This document shows positions 44,594-53,323 of a stretch of 64,000 nt of DNA, in pieces; positions within the stretch are counted from its first letter, which is position 1, and each line of letters starts with the position of its first letter. The stretch spans positions 62,001-126,000 of the forward strand of contig RAYO01000014.1 of assembly GCA_003612335.1 (NCBI GenBank). The letters run 5' to 3'. The notes below the pieces were generated by a model. That model was not told where the DNA came from. It searched no databases and saw only the letters and a program-made list of their open reading frames with translations. A program made the position numbers and the translations under genes. Source of the stretch: a bacterium 1xD42-67 (lineage in GTDB: Bacteria; Bacillota; Clostridia; Oscillospirales; Oscillospiraceae).

Positions 44594-44605
44594 GGAGGGA
44601 TCTCT

Positions 44606-45481
44606 ATGCTGCCTGCCCTGATCTTGGCCCTTGCCGCCCTGGGGGGCGCGGTCCTGCGCCTGTGGGCCTACCGCGCCCAGATGCTGGAGATGGCCCGGAC
44701 CCTGGAAGAAACTCCGACCGAGAGCGATCTGCGCCTGACGGTCCGGATGCCCGGCGCCCCGCCCCGGCGGCTGTGCCGGGCGGTGAACGCCCGGCTGGAG
44801 GAGGGGCGGCGGCTCCGCCTGGAAACGCAGAAAAGAGAGCGGGAGCTGAGATACACCATGGCCTGTATCTCCCACGACATCCGCACCCCTCTGGCCGGGG
44901 CCATGGGCTATCTGCAGCTGCTGGAGGGGGAACCGGACCGGCAGGCGGAATATCTTGGGATCGTAGGGAAACGGCTGAAGGAGCTGGAGGAGCTGTTGGA
45001 GGAGCTGTTCCTTTATACCCGCTTACAGGGCGGCTCCCTTCCACTGGAGTGCGGGGAGATGGCGGCCCTGCCGCCCCTGTGGGACGCGCTGGCGGAGTTC
45101 TACCCCCAGCTGGAGGCCGCAGGAGCAAGACCGGAGCTGCGGTTCAGCCGGGAGGACTTGAAGGTACGGGCCGATCCGGAGGCCCTGGGCCGGGTGTACC
45201 GGAACCTGATCGCCAACGCCCTGCGCCACGGCGGCGGGGGGCTGACCGTCTCTGGCCGGGACGGGGTGATCTGCTTTTCCAACGAGCTGCTCCCAGGCCC
45301 CAGGCCGGACCCGGAGCACCTGTTTGACCGCTTCTACCAGAGCAGCCCCTCCCGGGCAAAGGGCGGGGCCGGTCTGGGGCTGTCCATCGTTCGGGAGCTG
45401 ATGGAGCGGATGGGCGGGCAGGTGTCCGCCCGGATCACAGGGGACAGGCTGGAGATCAGGTTATCCTTTTCGCACACCTAG
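44606..45481 (+). CDS. Sensor histidine kinase
   Basis: A 291-residue kinase with one N-terminal membrane helix and almost no outer domain. The H-box is ACISHDIRTPLAGAMGYLQ (His near 90), the N-box is NLIANALRHGG (about 203), the G boxes are FDRFYQ and GGAGLGLSIVRELM. Such short intramembrane sensors usually take their signal from the partner ABC transporter, here encoded just upstream. The likely partner regulator is at 41988. Confidence 0.92.
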   Translation: MLPALILALAALGGAVLRLWAYRAQMLEMARTLEETPTESDLRLTVRMPGAPPRRLCRAVNARLEEGRRLRLETQKRERELRYTMACISHDIRTPLAGAMGYLQLLEGEPDRQAEYLGIVGKRLKELEELLEELFLYTRLQGGSLPLECGEMAALPPLWDALAEFYPQLEAAGARPELRFSREDLKVRADPEALGRVYRNLIANALRHGGGGLTVSGRDGVICFSNELLPGPRPDPEHLFDRFYQSSPSRAKGGAGLGLSIVRELMERMGGQVSARITGDRLEIRLSFSHT

Positions 45482-45490
45482 ACAAGGATA

Positions 45491-45516
45491 AGCGGGGCGG
45501 CCGTGGCCGCTCCGCT
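45491..45516 (+). terminator. Hairpin after histidine kinase gene
   Basis: An 11-bp GC-rich stem AGCGGGGCGGC / GCCGCTCCGCT (one G-T pair) with a CGTG loop, 10 bases past the stop; the T tract is weak. Confidence 0.5.
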
Positions 45517-45575
45517 GGTCGTTTCAAAGGGTCTGCATTTCGTGACATATTTTGGACATCCCGTTACAACGGACC

Positions 45576-45604
45576 TTGCCCGCCCGGTCCGCTTCTGCTA
45601 CTCT
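45576..45604 (+). promoter_or_regulatory. Promoter for first LytTR/GHKL pair
   Basis: TTGCCC and TACTCT with a 17-base spacer. CCGTTACAACGG, a partial palindrome, lies at 45561 just upstream and could be an activator site. Confidence 0.5.
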
Positions 45605-45626
45605 GGTCGAAAGTGTGGTGGTGAAC

Positions 45627-46340
45627 ATGATAAGATTCGCGATCTGCGACGACGAGCCTCTGATGGCCCAGGAGCTTGCTGCCCGCCTCGCAGGCTATAT
45701 GGAGGAGCGGCAGATCACGGCCTATTCGGTCAGCCGCTTTTCAGGCGGAGACGCCCTGCTGGAGAGGTCCGGCCGCTTTGATGTGATTTTTTTGGACATC
45801 CAGATGGACCCGCCCGACGGTATGGAGACGGCCCGGCTGCTCCGCCAGCGGGGGGACCGCAGCCTGCTGGTCTTTGTGACAGTCTTGAAGGAGCTGGTCT
45901 TTGACGCCTTCGAGGTGGAGGCCTGCGGCTATCTGGTCAAGCCCCTGGACCGCGCCGCTTTCCAGCGGACCATGGATCGGGTCCTGCGCTCCCTGGAGCG
46001 GAGGACCTCCGGGGACCTCCTGATCCAGCGGGGGGCCGGCTGTGAGGTGGTCCCCCTGGACCGCATCGTGTACTGCGAAGTGCTGGGGCGAAAAATCTAC
46101 CTCCATCAAAATGACGGGACCGTCCTCGACTACTACGACAGGCTGGAGGACCTGGAGCGGCGTGTAGACAGCCGCTTTTTCAAGTGCCACCGGAGTTATC
46201 TGGTCGATCTGGACTATGTGTGCGGGTGCCAGGACGGACAGGTCCTGCTGCCCCAGGGAGAGTCCATCCCGGTCTCCCGGCTGCGGGAGCGGGAGCTGAT
46301 GCAGGCCCTTTTGCGCCGCATGAAAGAGAGGGGGATCTAA
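45627..46340 (+). CDS. LytTR-family response regulator (AgrA-like), first copy
   Basis: A 237-residue regulator. The receiver has FAICDDEPLMAQ, phospho-acceptor in DVIFLDIQMDPPDG (about 56) and K in YLVKPLDRAAF. The C-terminal LytTR DNA-binding domain spans about 140-235 (VYCEVLGRKIYLHQNDG; FFKCHRSYLVDLDYV). Starts at ATG 45627; the ribosome site is weak (GTGGTGGTG). Its gene abuts that of a GHKL kinase, an AgrCA-like arrangement. Confidence 0.92.
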   Translation: MIRFAICDDEPLMAQELAARLAGYMEERQITAYSVSRFSGGDALLERSGRFDVIFLDIQMDPPDGMETARLLRQRGDRSLLVFVTVLKELVFDAFEVEACGYLVKPLDRAAFQRTMDRVLRSLERRTSGDLLIQRGAGCEVVPLDRIVYCEVLGRKIYLHQNDGTVLDYYDRLEDLERRVDSRFFKCHRSYLVDLDYVCGCQDGQVLLPQGESIPVSRLRERELMQALLRRMKERGI

Positions 46341-46341
46341 T

Positions 46342-47664
46342 ATGGATACCTTTGCCCTGCTTCTGGACATCCTCTGCCTCCTTGTGGGACATGGGGTGAT
46401 GCACATGGTCTTTATCGGCCGTCTCACCGGAAAAAAACTGAAAAAACGGTGCTTTGCCGCCTACCTTCTCCTCCTGGCTGTCCTCCAGCTTGTCTCGGTC
46501 GGGCTTTCCCTCAGCGGGACACTCTCCGTTGCCGCAGGTGTGTTGGAGCTGTATGCTGTCAGCCGTTTTGGGATGGGAAATCGACCGTCCGTGTCCTGGC
46601 TGGCTGCCGTGCTGGCCTTCTACGTATCCCAGCTCTCCTTTGGCATCATCAACTCGGTGGAGGCGGCGTTCTTTCCCCGATTCGTCGGAAGTCCTCTGCT
46701 GTATCTGCTGCTTTTGGCGGCGCAGATCCTTTTCTTTGCGCTGTGTGCCGGCTGCTATCATGCCGTGCTGAAGCTCCTGGCCTGGACGGAGGACAGCCAG
46801 ACGCCCTATGCGGGCCTGCTGCTCTTTCCTGTGCTGTTCTTCTTTGCCGCAGAGCTGTATATCCTCCAGACCGCCTACAGCTTTTTCGCCCCCATCGTCT
46901 CTCTGGAGGAGGTCGGAAGACACAGTACGCTGCTGCTCCTGCAGGTCATGGGGCTGGCGGCGCTGCTGTGTACCCTGTACGCATACCGTCATCTCTGCCA
47001 GGGCTTTCAGGCCCAGGCGGAGCTGCAGGTCCTGGCCCAGGCAGCCCAGGCGCAGAAGGTCTACATCGCCGAGGCCCAGGCGCGCTACAAACAGACCACC
47101 TCCTTCCGCCACGATGTGAAAAACCATCTGTCCGTGCTGGACGGCCTGCTCCGGGGCGGAAGGCTGGAGGAGGGCAGAGCCTACCTGAAAAAGCTGAGGG
47201 CTGTCTCGGAGTCCCTGTCCTTCCCCTACCAGACCGGCAATGCCATGGTGGATATCCTGTTGGGAGAAAAGCTGGGACTGGCAAGGGATATTTCGGCGGA
47301 GGTGTCCCTGGTCCTGCCCGAGCCCTGCGGGATCGACGATCTCGACCTGTGCGTGCTCTTTGCCAACGCCCTGGACAACGCCATCGCCGCCTGCCGCGAA
47401 AGCGCCGGGGACAAGTCCATCCGTATCATCGGGAAACAGCAGGGAGATCTCTATCTGCTGACCTTTGAGAACACCTGCGCAGGCGGACCTCTGCCCCCGG
47501 CGGGGACCGGGCTCTCCAGCATCAAAGCGGTGGCGGAACGATATCACGGAGCAGTGCTGACAGAAAAACGAGACCGCCAGTTTTATTTAAGCGTGCTGCT
47601 GAATGTTCTTCTTTCTCCGAGTCTCGATAAGCAGAGATCCCTTGCCGGTATCGAGCGGACGTAG
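46342..47664 (+). CDS. GHKL-domain sensor kinase (AgrC-like), first copy
   Basis: A 440-residue membrane kinase with about six N-terminal helices (residues 1-215), a coiled linker (AQAELQVLAQAAQAQKVYIAE) and a phospho-acceptor region TTSFRHDVKNHLSVLDGLL near 255. The ATP-binding domain has LFANALDNAIAACRES and GTGLSSIKAVAERY. It starts one base after the regulator stop. Such kinases often sense peptides, but no AgrB protease or AgrD precursor gene is seen nearby. Confidence 0.92.
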   Translation: MDTFALLLDILCLLVGHGVMHMVFIGRLTGKKLKKRCFAAYLLLLAVLQLVSVGLSLSGTLSVAAGVLELYAVSRFGMGNRPSVSWLAAVLAFYVSQLSFGIINSVEAAFFPRFVGSPLLYLLLLAAQILFFALCAGCYHAVLKLLAWTEDSQTPYAGLLLFPVLFFFAAELYILQTAYSFFAPIVSLEEVGRHSTLLLLQVMGLAALLCTLYAYRHLCQGFQAQAELQVLAQAAQAQKVYIAEAQARYKQTTSFRHDVKNHLSVLDGLLRGGRLEEGRAYLKKLRAVSESLSFPYQTGNAMVDILLGEKLGLARDISAEVSLVLPEPCGIDDLDLCVLFANALDNAIAACRESAGDKSIRIIGKQQGDLYLLTFENTCAGGPLPPAGTGLSSIKAVAERYHGAVLTEKRDRQFYLSVLLNVLLSPSLDKQRSLAGIERT

Positions 47665-47670
47665 TATAAT
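47642..47670 (+). promoter_or_regulatory. Promoter for second LytTR/GHKL pair
   Basis: TTGCCG and TATAAT with a 17-base spacer, overlapping the end of the upstream kinase gene and 31 bases before the next regulator. Confidence 0.75.
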
Positions 47671-47701
47671 ACTCACAGGAAAGACGAAGGGGGACTGCTC
47701 T

Positions 47702-48421
47702 ATGGTGCGGATCGCCATCTGCGACGATGACAGCGCTGCTGTCCAGAACGACCAGCAGATCGCGGAGGACTGTTTGAAACGTTGCGGGAGCGCCGGTGAG
47801 ATCGCCGCCTACACCCACAGCGACGATCTCCTCTACGACATCACTGAGGACGGATCTTTCTTCGACCTGCTCCTGCTGGACATCGAGATGCCCGGCAGCA
47901 CCGGGATGGAGCTGGCCGGGAAGATCAGGCCCTTCCTCCCCAATGTGAAGATCATCTTTATTACCTCCCACGTGGAGTATGCCATCGACGCCTTTGAGCT
48001 GTCCATCTTCCGCTATGTCCCCAAAAATGATATCGTCCGGCGGCTCCCCGGGGCGGTCTGCGACGCCATCCGGCTGATCGAGCTGGAGGAGGGGAGGTCC
48101 TATACCATCCGGACCAACAGCCGTCTGGAGAAGATCCCCTATAAGGAGATCCTTTTCATCGAACGGGACGGGAAAAACGCCAGCATCACCATCGTTGGTG
48201 GGACGGCCAAGGTGCGCAAGAGTTTGCAGCAGGTCTATGAGGAGCTGGCCGCAGAGGAATTCATCTTCATCGACCGGGGCTGCATCGTCAATATGATCCA
48301 CGTCATGCAGGTCAAGGAGGGGACAGTCGTCCTGAAAAACGGCGCGGCCCTCCCCATCAGCCGCTCCCATCTGCAGGAGGTGAAGGCGCAGATCAACGCC
48401 TATTGGGGGGCGCACATATGA
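47702..48421 (+). CDS. LytTR-family response regulator, second copy
   Basis: A 239-residue regulator with IAICDDDSAAVQN, phospho-acceptor in LLLLDIEMPGSTGME (about 61) and a LytTR domain from about 140 (ILFIERDGKNASITIVGG; EFIFIDRGCIVNMIHVM). AAGGGGG precedes the ATG. The usual conserved lysine region reads RYVPKNDIVRRL, a normal variant. The stop shares ATGA with the following kinase gene. Confidence 0.92.
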   Translation: MVRIAICDDDSAAVQNDQQIAEDCLKRCGSAGEIAAYTHSDDLLYDITEDGSFFDLLLLDIEMPGSTGMELAGKIRPFLPNVKIIFITSHVEYAIDAFELSIFRYVPKNDIVRRLPGAVCDAIRLIELEEGRSYTIRTNSRLEKIPYKEILFIERDGKNASITIVGGTAKVRKSLQQVYEELAAEEFIFIDRGCIVNMIHVMQVKEGTVVLKNGAALPISRSHLQEVKAQINAYWGAHI

Positions 48422-49722
48422 TGGACGCTTTCCTGCTGCTCTCCGGCGTATCGGCTGGAGCGGTGCGGGTCCTCACCGGCCTGATCCTCCTCCACCGGCT
48501 GCTGTCCGCAAAGAGGCCAGATGGCCGGAGCCTTGGGGCCGGGCTGGCCGGGGCGGCGGTCCTCACGGCCTCTCTGTCCCTGCTCCACGCGCCGGACTTT
48601 TACCGGATGGCCCTGGAGGCAGTGCTGATCGCGGTCTGTGCCCACTGGAGGCAGGGCGCCGAGCTGAGGATGGGCCTGTTCGTCAGCACCTTTTATGAGA
48701 TCGGGCTCTCCTTCTGGTCGTTCCTCCTGTCGGCGGGGCTGGGCGTGCTGTTCCGCTCCCAGGACCTCCTCGACGCCAGGACACTGGCCGGACAGTCCCC
48801 GGTGTGGCTGCTCCACGGGCTGCTGGCAGGGCTGGCGGTCTGGCTCTCCAGAGGCCAGGAGACAGACCGAAAGGCGGTGTTCCGCGCCGTCTCCGCTGTC
48901 ACGCTGGCCGGATTCCTTGCGGTCATCACCCTGTCTGAGCAGACAGTCCTGGAGATTCCGGACGATACCCTCTATATGTGGACCATCCTGGCCGTGGTCC
49001 TGATGATGTCGGTGCTGGTGTTCGATATCAACCGGCAGTATGAGGTGGAGAAGGAGCTGGCAAGGCTGAGGACGGAGCAGGCTGAGCTGCTGGAACGGGA
49101 CTACACCACCATCGATCGGGCCTATCAGGTCAACGCCAAGCTCTTCCACGACTTCCACAACCACATCGGGGTGCTGCGGCAGTTCCTCGCTCATGAAAAA
49201 TATGGGGAGGCGATCCGCTATCTGGATGAGCTGCAGGCTCCGATCCAGGACATGACCGCCGCCGTCTGGACAGGGGACGAGACGGCGGACTATCTCATCA
49301 GCAGCAAGGCGGCTGCGGCGGAGTCCGGCGGGATCCGGTTCCAGGCCCAGGTGGAGTTCCCCCGGCGCACCAACATCCGCAGCGTGGACCTGTGCGCAAT
49401 CTTGGGAAACCTGCTGGACAACGCCATCGAGGCAGCCCGGCAGGTACCGGACCCGGCGGGGCGGTCGGTAACTCTTACCATCCGGCGCATCCACCAGATG
49501 CTGGTCATCAAGGTGGAGAACAGCTTTGCCGCCGCCCCTGTCCGGGAGGACGGCTGTCTGAAGACCACCAAGACCGGGGGCGGTCTCCACGGCTGGGGCC
49601 TGAAAAGCGCCCAGACCGCCGCAGAAAAGTACGATGGCATGGTGCAGACCGGCATCTCCGGCGATGTCTTCCGGGCAGTGGCGACCCTGTCCTATCAGGG
49701 AGCGGGGAATCTGTGCGGGTAG
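48418..49722 (+). CDS. GHKL-domain sensor kinase, second copy
   Basis: A 434-residue kinase with about six N-terminal membrane segments (1-205), a coiled linker (EVEKELARLRTEQAELLERD) and the phospho-acceptor KLFHDFHNHIGVLRQFL near 248. The ATPase domain has ILGNLLDNAIEAARQ and GLHGWGLKSAQTAAEKY. It is coupled by a four-base overlap to the second regulator. Similar in layout to the first pair but clearly diverged, so the two pairs probably answer different signals. Confidence 0.92.
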   Translation: MMDAFLLLSGVSAGAVRVLTGLILLHRLLSAKRPDGRSLGAGLAGAAVLTASLSLLHAPDFYRMALEAVLIAVCAHWRQGAELRMGLFVSTFYEIGLSFWSFLLSAGLGVLFRSQDLLDARTLAGQSPVWLLHGLLAGLAVWLSRGQETDRKAVFRAVSAVTLAGFLAVITLSEQTVLEIPDDTLYMWTILAVVLMMSVLVFDINRQYEVEKELARLRTEQAELLERDYTTIDRAYQVNAKLFHDFHNHIGVLRQFLAHEKYGEAIRYLDELQAPIQDMTAAVWTGDETADYLISSKAAAAESGGIRFQAQVEFPRRTNIRSVDLCAILGNLLDNAIEAARQVPDPAGRSVTLTIRRIHQMLVIKVENSFAAAPVREDGCLKTTKTGGGLHGWGLKSAQTAAEKYDGMVQTGISGDVFRAVATLSYQGAGNLCG

Positions 49723-49812
49723 ATGCGATGCGCACTTATGTGCGATGGGGTCGTTCAGCGGCCGAGCTTGTGCTGTGATCGGAGCAATCGACGAAATGAA
49801 GGAGGAATCGAA

Positions 49813-50220
49813 ATGGGTGCATGGGATCATGGTGTGTTTGATGACGATACAGCTTATGATGCTCTGGATGACCTGAAAGCTTCACAAGAGATCATGACAG
49901 AGATGGAACGATATTTTGACGCTGTGATCGGAGCAGAGCATGTCGGTTATGACGAGGGGCATTACGCACTGGTATCGGCCGCAGTTATGGATAGCGTACT
50001 CAATGGGACACGATATAGGTGCGATGATGAAGATCATTTCGAATGGATAAAAACATTGGATTCATTTGACCTTGCTCCGCTCAGGCAGAAAGCGATAGCG
50101 GCGATCGATGCGGTCCTATCCGATAGATCTGAGCTAAAAGAGCTGTGGCAGGAAAACAAGGAACGATTCAGTGCATGGCAGGAAGATAAGATCTCCATGC
50201 GAGAAAGGCTTCGATCATAA
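49813..50220 (+). CDS. DUF4259 domain-containing protein
   Basis: A 135-residue acidic soluble protein. MGAWDHGVFDDDTAYDALDD is the hallmark start of DUF4259; the rest is helical with no known catalytic motif. GGAGGAATCG precedes the ATG. Its AT-richer, less GC-biased codons differ from the flanking kinases, so it may have come in separately. Function is unknown. It is followed by a strong terminator. Confidence 0.85.
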   Translation: MGAWDHGVFDDDTAYDALDDLKASQEIMTEMERYFDAVIGAEHVGYDEGHYALVSAAVMDSVLNGTRYRCDDEDHFEWIKTLDSFDLAPLRQKAIAAIDAVLSDRSELKELWQENKERFSAWQEDKISMRERLRS

Positions 50221-50242
50221 GCGAAAGCAGATTCTGATCGAC

Positions 50243-50278
50243 CGGGCGCTCATCCGCAGAGGGTGAGCGCCCTTTTTG
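50243..50278 (+). terminator. Terminator after DUF4259 gene
   Basis: GGGCGCTCATCC / GGGTGAGCGCCC stem (one G-T pair) followed by TTTTTG. Confidence 0.88.
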
Positions 50279-50379
50279 CGGTCAAAAACCAACTGTTTGC
50301 GGACATCTCCGCACAGCGCCTGTTTTTGTGCTATGATGCAGGTACATCAAGGAAGCACCGCTTCAAGGAGGAAACTATC

Positions 50380-50556
50380 ATGCGTCATGTCTATATCCGC
50401 GGTATCTTGGCTCTGATCTGGCTGGCGGCGGCGGCCGTCAGCGGCGTGTCCGGCGATCTGGAGTGGGCCGGGCTCTATGTCCTGATGGGGGCGGCTTTCG
50501 GGTATTCCGCCGGGGCCTCCTGGAAAAAGGGAAAGAATAACAAGGGGGGGCGATAA
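50380..50556 (+). CDS. Small membrane protein
   Basis: A 58-residue protein with two short hydrophobic segments (GILALIWLAAAAVSGVSG and AGLYVLMGAAFGYSAG) and a basic tail KKGKNNKGGR. AAGGAGG precedes the ATG. It lies two bases ahead of an ABC ATPase gene and may be an accessory subunit. No family is recognised. Confidence 0.65.
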   Translation: MRHVYIRGILALIWLAAAAVSGVSGDLEWAGLYVLMGAAFGYSAGASWKKGKNNKGGR

Positions 50557-50558
50557 CC

Positions 50559-51266
50559 ATGAGCGGAAACATCCTGGAGCTGCATGACCTCAGCGCCTGG
50601 TACAGAGAGGGACAGAACGTGCTGTCCGGTCTCTCCCTCCAGCTGAGGTCCCATGAGGTGGTGGGGCTGATCGGTCTGAACGGGGCTGGGAAGACCACCT
50701 TCCTGAAGACCCTGTCCGGCCTGCACGAGGGCTTCCGCTGTGACAGCATCCGTCTGGATGGCCAGCCGGCCTCCTTCCGGAGCAAGGGTTTCAAGCTGAG
50801 TCGGTACACCGTCTTTACCGAGGACGATTCCTTCCAGTATTTCACTTTTCGGGAGTACCTGTCCTATGTGGCGGCGGCGTACAAAAAGGAACTGCCTGAT
50901 GTAACGGAACTGGTGCGGGGATTCCACTTCGAGGACTACACCGACGCCCTGCTGAAGGACCTGTCCACAGGCAGCAAGAAAAAGGCGTTCCTGATCGCAG
51001 CCTTCGCCCTGGAGCGGCCGCTGCTCCTGCTGGACGAACCGGTGAACGGGCTGGACTTCCAGAGCACGGAGTATCTGTACCGGCTGATCGCCGGATACAA
51101 GGAGCATGGGACGGTCCTCTTCTCCTCCCACATCCTGGAGAGCATCACCCTGACCTCCGACCGGGTGCTGGTGCTGGAGGAGGGGAAGATCCGGCGGAGC
51201 TTTGAGGGCGGTGCAATCAACGCCGCGGATATCCGGGAGGCCCTGCATGATGAAAATGAGCTTTGA
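50559..51266 (+). CDS. ABC transporter ATP-binding protein
   Basis: A 235-residue ATPase with Walker A GLNGAGKTTFLK near 41, a signature written LSTGSKKKAFL near 137 in place of the common LSGGQ, and Walker B LLLLDEPVNGLD near 157. The H-loop is SSHILES. It overlaps the permease gene by about 20 bases. The odd signature is shared by some bacteriocin or antibiotic exporters, but the substrate is unknown. Confidence 0.9.
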   Translation: MSGNILELHDLSAWYREGQNVLSGLSLQLRSHEVVGLIGLNGAGKTTFLKTLSGLHEGFRCDSIRLDGQPASFRSKGFKLSRYTVFTEDDSFQYFTFREYLSYVAAAYKKELPDVTELVRGFHFEDYTDALLKDLSTGSKKKAFLIAAFALERPLLLLDEPVNGLDFQSTEYLYRLIAGYKEHGTVLFSSHILESITLTSDRVLVLEEGKIRRSFEGGAINAADIREALHDENEL

Positions 51267-52266
51267 AGTCACCGCCAAAAAGCTGTTCGGCGTCAGATAT
51301 GAGCGGCTGACCAGGACGCTCTTCCTTGATCTGGCAGTCTTTTGGGGCCTGCACATCGCCGGGCTCCAGGTGAAGATCGCCCCTGCCATCCTGTATCTGA
51401 TGACCAGCGCCTTCACCGCCGGGATCATGTGGCAGGCCCTCTCCGCCGAGGATAACAGGGCCAACATGGAGAACATGTTCATGCTCCCCTTTGAGGAGCG
51501 GAGCCTGATCCTCTCCTATGTGGCCGCCCTGGGAGCCTACGCCCTGCTGACCAAGACCGCCGGACTGCTGGCTGTGGTCTGGGCAGTCTCCCCCTGGAGC
51601 TGGGCGGAGATCTTGGGGAGCATCCTTTGCTCCCTGGCCGCTGTCGTGGTGGTATCCTGTCTCTATCCCCTGCGCCTGGGGCGTACCGACGCCTATGCCT
51701 TTTATATCCGGCCTGAGCGCCGCAGGAGGACGGTCAAAGTCCACCGCCGCTGCTCCGTTTGGCGCTATCTCTTCCGCTACCTGATGGCCCACAAGAACTA
51801 TCTGGTCAATACGGCGGCGATGTGGGGAGTGGCCTGTGTCCTGCCGGTGCTGCTGGGTCAGATGGAGGCGCGGTCCGTCCTGCCGATCGGCTTTGCCATC
51901 CTCTCTCTGAACACGCCGATCTGTATCCTGCTGTCCTGCGACCCGGCCCTGGAACAGGCGGTGCGTTTCCTGCCGGGACAGCGAAAGGCGTTCTGCGTCC
52001 CCTACTGCCTGTTCATCTTTGTGTGCGATCTGGCGGCGGATGTCGTTCTCCTGTGCAGCTGGCAGATCCAGATCGGCGGTGTCGGCCCGCTCCATATTTT
52101 GACGTCGGTCTCCTTTGCCCTGTCAAGCGCGATCGGCGCCGTCCTGCTGGAGTGGCACTGCCCTGTCCGAGGGTGGAAGATCGAGAGCGACCTCTGGCAC
52201 CATCCGCGAAAATATGTCGTGCCGGCGATCATGCTCCTGCTGGCCGGGCTGACCAGTATGTTTTGA
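51247..52266 (+). CDS. ABC transporter permease-like membrane protein
   Basis: A 339-residue protein with about seven or eight hydrophobic segments. Starts at ATG 51247 (or 51250), inside the end of the ATPase gene. A charged cytoplasmic loop (RPERRRRTVKVHRR) lies near residue 160. No named permease family is evident by eye, but its place next to the ATPase and its size indicate it is the membrane partner. It ends 17 bases before a converging gene. Confidence 0.75.
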   Translation: MMKMSFEVTAKKLFGVRYERLTRTLFLDLAVFWGLHIAGLQVKIAPAILYLMTSAFTAGIMWQALSAEDNRANMENMFMLPFEERSLILSYVAALGAYALLTKTAGLLAVVWAVSPWSWAEILGSILCSLAAVVVVSCLYPLRLGRTDAYAFYIRPERRRRTVKVHRRCSVWRYLFRYLMAHKNYLVNTAAMWGVACVLPVLLGQMEARSVLPIGFAILSLNTPICILLSCDPALEQAVRFLPGQRKAFCVPYCLFIFVCDLAADVVLLCSWQIQIGGVGPLHILTSVSFALSSAIGAVLLEWHCPVRGWKIESDLWHHPRKYVVPAIMLLLAGLTSMF

Positions 52267-52282
52267 ACCGCCGTTTAAGAGA

Positions 52283-52822
52283 TCAAGAGAGCTGTGTAAA
52301 GGTGGCGTTCCGTTCCCGGTATGTGTCATTATCCTTCTGCTTCAGTTCTCGCTCCACCTGAGCCAGCTGGCGCTCCAGATCCTTGATCTTGACTTCATCG
52401 GTCTCGCCATCGAGCCGTTGTTCCAGCTCCTGCTGCTGCTTTTTCAGTTCTTCGACCTCGTGGTCCACCTTATCGGTATTGCACTCCCAGACCTCGTCCT
52501 TGTCCTTTTTTCTCTCTGGGCCTTTCGTATCCTGATCCGCCGGATCGGGTCCCTCAGAAACAGGGACGCCCTCCGGCTGTCCAGGGACCGCCTGCTCCGG
52601 ATCGTCGAAACAGATCTTGGGCTGGCCGTCCTCGTCCTTGCTCATCCAGTAGAGGCCGGACGGCTCCTGCGGTCCTTCCGGGACATATCTGTCCATCATG
52701 GGCCTCAACTGGAGGCCCTGGATCTCCTCCTTGGGTCCCTGTATCTTGGATGCTCCCAGCACGTCCTCAGTCGTTGTTATGGGCTGGACAGCGCCGGTAT
52801 CCACACCAGAGATCGGCATCAT
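52283..52822 (-). CDS. Hypothetical coiled-coil protein
   Basis: A 179-residue soluble acidic protein. The N-terminal ~100 residues are proline- and glycine-rich (MMPISGVDTGAVQPITTTED), and about residues 118-165 form a coiled coil (DHEVEELKKQQQELEQRLDG). AAGGAGG precedes the ATG. Small proteins starting MPISG occur in related bacteria, but I know no function. Confidence 0.65.
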   Translation of the reverse strand: MMPISGVDTGAVQPITTTEDVLGASKIQGPKEEIQGLQLRPMMDRYVPEGPQEPSGLYWMSKDEDGQPKICFDDPEQAVPGQPEGVPVSEGPDPADQDTKGPERKKDKDEVWECNTDKVDHEVEELKKQQQELEQRLDGETDEVKIKDLERQLAQVERELKQKDNDTYRERNATFTQLS

Positions 52823-52866
52823 ATACGATTCCTCCTTGAAATTTTTTCAGAAACTTCACCATCCCC

Positions 52867-52895
52867 AGTTTATCGGGCAAGCCCTGCCACTTCAA
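52867..52895 (-). promoter_or_regulatory. Promoter for coiled-coil protein gene
   Basis: On the minus strand TTGAAG and TAAACT with a 17-base spacer, about 45 bases upstream of the start. The remainder of 52896-53129 shows nothing I can assign. Confidence 0.5.
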
Positions 52896-53129
52896 GGCTT
52901 TTGTATCGAGATGCACTCTGGATGTCGTGAAATGTTTTGGTCAGGGGCAGTCCGCCGCCTGGATGCGCTCCATCAGCCAGCTGCTCCTCTTGATCACAGC
53001 TCAGGGTATGAGACGGACAAAAATGAGCCCCCAGATGGCTGCCGAGGGCCCCAGTCGATTTTATTGTAATAGTATAGCCGAAAGGCATCGGTAAAGCTAT
53101 TACCATTCCCAACAATGATCGAGGGAACA

Positions 53130-53185
53130 AAAAAGCCGCCCATTGCCTTATCAGTGTTCCTGGCAGACAGTGGGCGGCCTTTTTC
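53130..53185. terminator. Large hairpin with T runs on both strands
   Basis: AAAAAAGCCGCCCATTG (53130-53146) pairs with CAGTGGGCGGCCTTTTT (53169-53185) across a 22-base loop. It can terminate in either direction; the gene it serves is not clear. Confidence 0.65.
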
Positions 53186-53323
53186 ACTTTTTGGATGTGT
53201 GGGAGCTCGAACTGTGTGTGTTTCTAAAGTCTCCCAGATTCGGGGGATCTACATCCCCAGGTAAGCGACAAACTGAGGAGGACCTGGACGAAGCAGAAAG
53301 CCCGCAGCATGCAGCGGGCTTTC

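Noticed and set aside
45482-49722. AgrD-like signal peptide gene between the LytTR/GHKL pairs
   Set aside because: The gaps are under 150 bases and hold promoters or overlaps; no short frame with a cyclic-peptide-like Cys motif and ribosome site was found.
52870-53187. A 105-codon minus-strand frame upstream of the coiled-coil gene
   Set aside because: It runs through the terminator hairpin and the downstream promoter, and its product has no recognisable features.
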